From contig DGGY01000026.1 in NCBI GenBank assembly GCA_002392405.1, positions 1 through 18,558 on the forward strand: DNA of 18,558 nucleotides, in the 5' to 3' direction. Under the pieces are notes generated by a model that searched no databases, was not told the DNA's origin, and saw only the letters and a program-made list of their open reading frames with translations. The stretch comes from Treponema sp. UBA3862. Its GTDB lineage: Bacteria > Spirochaetota > Spirochaetia > Treponematales > Treponemataceae. The position numbers and the translations under genes are program-made. Shown here one piece after another: positions 15,927-18,558 of the stretch. The first letter of the stretch is position 1, and each line of letters begins with the position of its first letter.

Positions 15927-16597
15927 AAATCATTTCTTCTCCTGATGAAAATAATCCTTTTTTAATTATCTATAAACCTTCAGGACTACCAAGTGCTCCG
16001 TTAAAAGAAGGAGATGAAAGTGCTTTAACACAGGCCTTAAAACTCTTTCCGGAAATTAAAAATGTTAAAGGCAAAAAATCAGTAGAATACGGGCTTTTAC
16101 ACAGGATTGATACAGCCACCAGAGGACTTCTTTTTATTGCCTGTACGCAGGAATGCTTTGATAACATGGAGCTTCAGCAGAAAGAGGGAAAGTTCATAAA
16201 GTATTACAGGGCTGGAATTGAAAATAAAGAGGGTGTAAATAAGACTTTTACCCTGCGCTCAAAGTTCAGAACATACGGAGAAAAAGGCAGGGAAGTACGT
16301 CCTGTTTTTGAAAATGCTTCAGCAGCTGATTTAAAAAAATGCGGGAATAAAGTTTATGAAACAGAAATTAGTATTAAGGGTGAAATTGCATTCTGTAAAA
16401 TAAAAGAGGGGTTCCGGCATCAGGTAAGGGCACATCTTTCTTTTTCAGGATATCCGATAAAAGGCGATAAGATCTATAATAAAAATGCAGATGTAAATGA
16501 TTCGTTTGAATTTGAAGCCTGGGGATTTGAGTTTAATCATCCGTTAACTGGAAAAAAAGTTATTGTTACAGTACCTGAAGATAAACAAAAAAAATGA
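15914..16597 (+). CDS. Second RluA-family pseudouridine synthase, no S4 domain
   Basis: The 227-residue protein contains only the catalytic domain: IIYKPSGLPSAP near the start, the catalytic block HRIDTATRG (63-71, Asp66), and RHQVRAHLSF with GYPIKGDKIYN near the C-terminus. The HRIDTATRG form differs from HRLDxxTSG of the neighbour, with Ile for Leu and Arg for Ser, but keeps the catalytic Asp. It is therefore a paralogue with a different target (rRNA or tRNA), not a duplicate. It begins inside the upstream gene (13-base overlap). Its stop codon TGA is also the first part of the hairpin terminator of the convergent tRNA-Leu gene. Confidence 0.88.
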   Translation: MAEIKIISSPDENNPFLIIYKPSGLPSAPLKEGDESALTQALKLFPEIKNVKGKKSVEYGLLHRIDTATRGLLFIACTQECFDNMELQQKEGKFIKYYRAGIENKEGVNKTFTLRSKFRTYGEKGREVRPVFENASAADLKKCGNKVYETEISIKGEIAFCKIKEGFRHQVRAHLSFSGYPIKGDKIYNKNADVNDSFEFEAWGFEFNHPLTGKKVIVTVPEDKQKK

Positions 16598-16622
16598 GCA
16601 GATTTGCTGACAAAACTGCTCA
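16587..16622 (-). terminator. Intrinsic terminator of tRNA-Leu, overlapping the end of the convergent gene
   Basis: TGAGCAG (16595-16601) pairs with CTGCTCA (16616-16622) around a 14-base loop. On the minus strand it is followed by eight T residues (the A-run at 16587-16594). The stem includes the stop codon of the plus-strand pseudouridine synthase gene, and the T-tract is encoded by its last Lys codons. On the plus strand the tail is CACTGTCTG, so it is not a good terminator for that direction. Confidence 0.75.
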
Positions 16623-16672
16623 CACTGTCTGAATTATTAAGTATAATTTATTATATTATATAAAATTAATTA

Positions 16673-16756
16673 TGCCCGGGAGGGGACTTGAACCCCTATG
16701 AAGTTGCCCTCACTAGGACCTGAACCTAGCGCGTCTGCCAATTCCGCCACCCGGGC
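16673..16756 (-). tRNA. tRNA-Leu (anticodon CAG)
   Basis: The 84-base minus-strand sequence folds as a class II tRNA. The acceptor stem GCCCGGG/CCCGGGC has discriminator A. The D-arm region carries GGCGGAATTGGCAGACGC, and the anticodon stem CTAGG/CCTAG encloses TTCAGGT with anticodon CAG. A long variable arm (TGAGGGCAACTTCA) and a T-arm AGGGG TTCAAGT CCCCT follow. It reads leucine CUG codons. No CCA is encoded after the discriminator, so 3' maturation by RNase Z plus CCA addition is expected; rnz is in this same window. Confidence 0.97.
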
Positions 16757-16776
16757 GAATCTAAAATAACTCAAAT

Positions 16777-16806
16777 ATTTTAACAAAAAATCTCCTCTGC
16801 TGTCAA
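16777..16806 (-). promoter_or_regulatory. Promoter of tRNA-Leu
   Basis: On the minus strand an exact -35 TTGACA (16801-16806), an 18-base spacer and -10 TAAAAT (16777-16782) lie just upstream of the tRNA, with a predicted start near 16770. The -35 box directly follows the stop codon of the zinc-ribbon gene (TGA, 16807-16809). The tRNA can therefore be transcribed independently, although read-through from the upstream cluster is also possible because no terminator separates them. Confidence 0.65.
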
Positions 16807-17205
16807 TCAGCGGAAGAACTTAAAAAAGAAAATAATCATTAATAATAAGGCCCCGGTTACTGCAAGATACATCCACCAGGGAAGAGAATCATCTCCTCTT
16901 GATTCCCGGCCGTTTAGCGCAGAATATCTTTCATCAATTGCATTTTTTAAGGCTTTTTTTGATGCCCTGGATGCTTTTTTATCTTTTAAGAACCTGCTTT
17001 TAGAATTACCGCCTGAAGGATTTCCTACGGCATAACCGCACACTGGGCAGCCTGCTGAAAACTTAGAAGGGGAGCCTGTATTACCGCACTGAGGACAGCG
17101 TACGCTTGAAAAAAATCTGCCGCAGTGACGGCACATTTTTGCATCTTTTGGAACTTCAGCGCCGCAGTTTTCACAAAAAAATTTGGCAGTTTTTTTATCA
17201 GCCAT
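16807..17205 (-). CDS. Double zinc-ribbon protein with C-terminal membrane anchor
   Basis: The 132-residue protein has two zinc ribbons with four CxxC knuckles: Cys11/14 with Cys25/28 and Cys37/40 with Cys53/56. A basic, Ser/Lys-rich linker (about 65-95) follows, then a single hydrophobic helix (about 110-130) at the extreme C-terminus. The tail-anchored layout would place the zinc ribbons in the cytoplasm. No enzymatic motif is visible; a protein- or nucleic-acid-binding adaptor is possible. The start codon directly follows the TAA of the upstream gene with no gap, so the two are surely co-transcribed. No clear Shine-Dalgarno is present apart from GGAGCTC about 12 bases upstream. Confidence 0.8.
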   Translation of the reverse strand: MADKKTAKFFCENCGAEVPKDAKMCRHCGRFFSSVRCPQCGNTGSPSKFSAGCPVCGYAVGNPSGGNSKSRFLKDKKASRASKKALKNAIDERYSALNGRESRGDDSLPWWMYLAVTGALLLMIIFFFKFFR

Positions 17206-17901
17206 TTAGCAGAGCTCCAGAACAAGTTCATCTGAACATTCTTTTACAACTGCACTTACAGCTTCCATTTCACTGTGAGTTTTTAATGCTGCACATTCAA
17301 TCTTAATTCCTTCAGAAAGATTTTTTATAAAATCAGGAACATCTGGTTTAAAGCTGAGTTTTTTACCGTCAAAATTATGTGCATAACCGCTTACTAAAGA
17401 AAGTGAAAGGGGATTTGTAAACATAAATGAACATAAAATAGAAAGGCCGTCACTTTCAGGACTGTCTTCAGCAACAGCAAGGCTTTCAACAGGCTGAGGA
17501 TGACCTTCAGAATCAAGCAGTTTACCTGAATAAATGTCTATTTCTTTAGCAAGAATTTCACGAAGTTTTTCAAGCCCCTCTACATCAACTGATTCAAAAA
17601 TTCCCCTGACATTAAGAGCCTCAGCCTTTTTTGTTTCTTCTTCATCCAGGCCGCCTTCTGCATAAAGGATAACCTGAGGCTTGTATCCTCCGAAATCAGT
17701 ACTAGCAAACTGAGTAAGGGTTTTCCAGTGACGCGGATAATCTTTTGTGCTGATTACAATCAGATGAGGTGCAATTTCTTCAACATTATCAAGGGCTTTT
17801 AAAAGCCATTTGTAAACAATAACATTATATCCAGCGCTTTCAAGCACCCGGGAAACATTGTCATTTGCAAGATCTGTATCACCAACTAAGAGGGCTTTCA
17901 T
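17206..17901 (-). CDS. Degenerate response-regulator receiver fused to a PilZ-like domain
   Basis: Residues 1-115 follow the alternating strand/helix pattern of a receiver domain (MKALLVGDTD at the first strand, PHLIVIS at the third). The phospho-acceptor Asp at the end of strand 3 is replaced by Ser51. One acidic-pocket residue is Gly7 and the conserved strand-5 Lys is not evident (GIFESVD), so phosphorylation in the usual way is unlikely. Residues about 150-231 resemble a PilZ-type beta barrel (FDGKKLSFKPDVP, LSEGIKIECAAL), but without the RxxxR and DxSxxG c-di-GMP motifs. This second assignment is tentative. A Shine-Dalgarno-like AAGG lies about nine bases before the ATG. It is 10 bases from the upstream gene and abuts the zinc-ribbon gene. 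Confidence 0.6.
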   Translation of the reverse strand: MKALLVGDTDLANDNVSRVLESAGYNVIVYKWLLKALDNVEEIAPHLIVISTKDYPRHWKTLTQFASTDFGGYKPQVILYAEGGLDEEETKKAEALNVRGIFESVDVEGLEKLREILAKEIDIYSGKLLDSEGHPQPVESLAVAEDSPESDGLSILCSFMFTNPLSLSLVSGYAHNFDGKKLSFKPDVPDFIKNLSEGIKIECAALKTHSEMEAVSAVVKECSDELVLELC

Positions 17902-17911
17902 GGCTTTTACC

Positions 17912-18558
17912 TTATTCTGTACCTAAATTTGTTACTGAGTAATCATAAATCTGCCAGATTCCGTCACGCTGGCGTACTTTATAAACATAACGCTTAACTT
18001 CATGGAAGTTAGGATATTTAAACCATTCACGAACAGTAACAATACCGTCAGTCTGGCTGTAAGAGGTGTTTTCAATAGAGAAACGGTCCGGAACAGAAAC
18101 GATATCGTGATCAATTCTGTTCTGCATTAAATCAGCGCGGTAATTTTTAAGCATGCGGGCTCTTTCATCAGGTGAAGTTGCATTGTATCTTCTTCTCTGA
18201 TCAGGATTTCTGAGCATCATTTCTTCAACATCCATATAAAGGAAATACTGATCCCAGAGAGATTTCTGACGGGCAATAATTGTCTGTTCAACAACTTTAT
18301 CCGGTGAAATGTTTTCAGGTTTTAAGAGGGTAGCCGACTTTGATTCTACAGGAAGATAAGAGGAAGCTGCAGCATAAGGGGCAGGGCGTATCTCAAGACT
18401 CAGACGGTTAGAAGTGATCTCAATATATTTTGATTTATAAAGTTCAGGATAGAAAATCAGTTCAAGATAATAGATTGAAGGTTCATCAAACTGAATGTAG
18501 TCCTTAACATTTTCAATAAAGGAATAAGATTCACCCGGTTCAATTGAAAGTTCACGGA
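17912..18558 (-). CDS. C-terminal part of a larger conserved protein, cut by the window edge
   Basis: The minus-strand frame stays open from the stop at 17912 to the right edge, giving at least 215 residues; the true start lies outside the window. The internal Met at 18233-18235 is not the start, because the frame upstream codes for typical sequence (for example SIEPGESYSFIENVKDYIQF and SNRLSLEIRPAP). The upstream part looks like a beta-rich domain. A linker with an Arg-rich DQRRRYNATSPDERAR stretch follows, then a C-terminal beta region ending WQIYDYSVTNLG that could be an NTF2-like fold (tentative). I do not recognise the family. It is the first visible gene of the minus-strand cluster with the receiver-like and zinc-ribbon genes. 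Confidence 0.75.
   Translation of the reverse strand, partial: RELSIEPGESYSFIENVKDYIQFDEPSIYYLELIFYPELYKSKYIEITSNRLSLEIRPAPYAAASSYLPVESKSATLLKPENISPDKVVEQTIIARQKSLWDQYFLYMDVEEMMLRNPDQRRRYNATSPDERARMLKNYRADLMQNRIDHDIVSVPDRFSIENTSYSQTDGIVTVREWFKYPNFHEVKRYVYKVRQRDGIWQIYDYSVTNLGTE

Noticed and set aside
18233..18235. ATG as the start of the right-edge gene
   Set aside because: The frame stays open upstream to the window edge and codes for plausible protein, so this is an internal Met of a truncated gene.
1..18558. CRISPR arrays, prophage, toxin-antitoxin or defence systems
   Set aside because: No regularly spaced repeats, phage structural genes, integrase or defence-type domains were seen. The CPBP protein belongs to the Abi superfamily by name, but nothing nearby supports a defence or bacteriocin function.

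Overview
The window looks like chromosomal DNA from a host-associated spirochete, most likely a Treponema. This is inferred from AT-rich, densely packed genes; a type III glutamine synthetase; a FemAB-type peptidoglycan aminoacyltransferase next to RNase Z; a GldA / GldF-GldG fusion / DUF4340 set; PilZ proteins; and several short conserved proteins of a kind I associate with treponemes. No phage, CRISPR array or large horizontally acquired island is visible. The only trace of a mobile element is a likely IS3-family terminus at the extreme left edge.

Left part (1-2597). A probable insertion-sequence end and a GC-rich inverted repeat precede the terminator of glnN, which lies alone on the minus strand (179-2284). 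The 313-base gap between glnN and the next gene holds back-to-back promoters. The glnN promoter is near consensus, and two complete intrinsic terminators, both pointing into glnN, lie between it and the gene. This looks like transcription attenuation of ammonia assimilation and is the most interesting signal here.

Middle (2598-16597). A nearly unbroken plus-strand run of overlapping or closely spaced genes: FemAB transferase, RNase Z, the three-gene ABC module, then (after one minus-strand CPBP membrane protease that interrupts the run) a PilZ c-di-GMP protein, a secreted helical-repeat protein, a ComEC-like membrane channel without its nuclease domain, RsmA, a YggS-type PLP protein, a small exported protein of unknown role, and two overlapping RluA-family pseudouridine synthases. 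RNA-maturation enzymes (Rnz, RsmA, two pseudouridine synthases) are interleaved with envelope and signalling genes.

Right part (16595-18558, minus strand). tRNA-Leu(CAG) has its own promoter and terminator. It lies downstream of a tight minus-strand cluster: a large protein truncated by the window edge, a degenerate response-regulator/PilZ-like protein, and a zinc-ribbon protein with a C-terminal membrane anchor.

Most of the window is ordinary housekeeping sequence. The glnN leader, the degenerate receiver protein and the truncated ComEC are what merit a second look.
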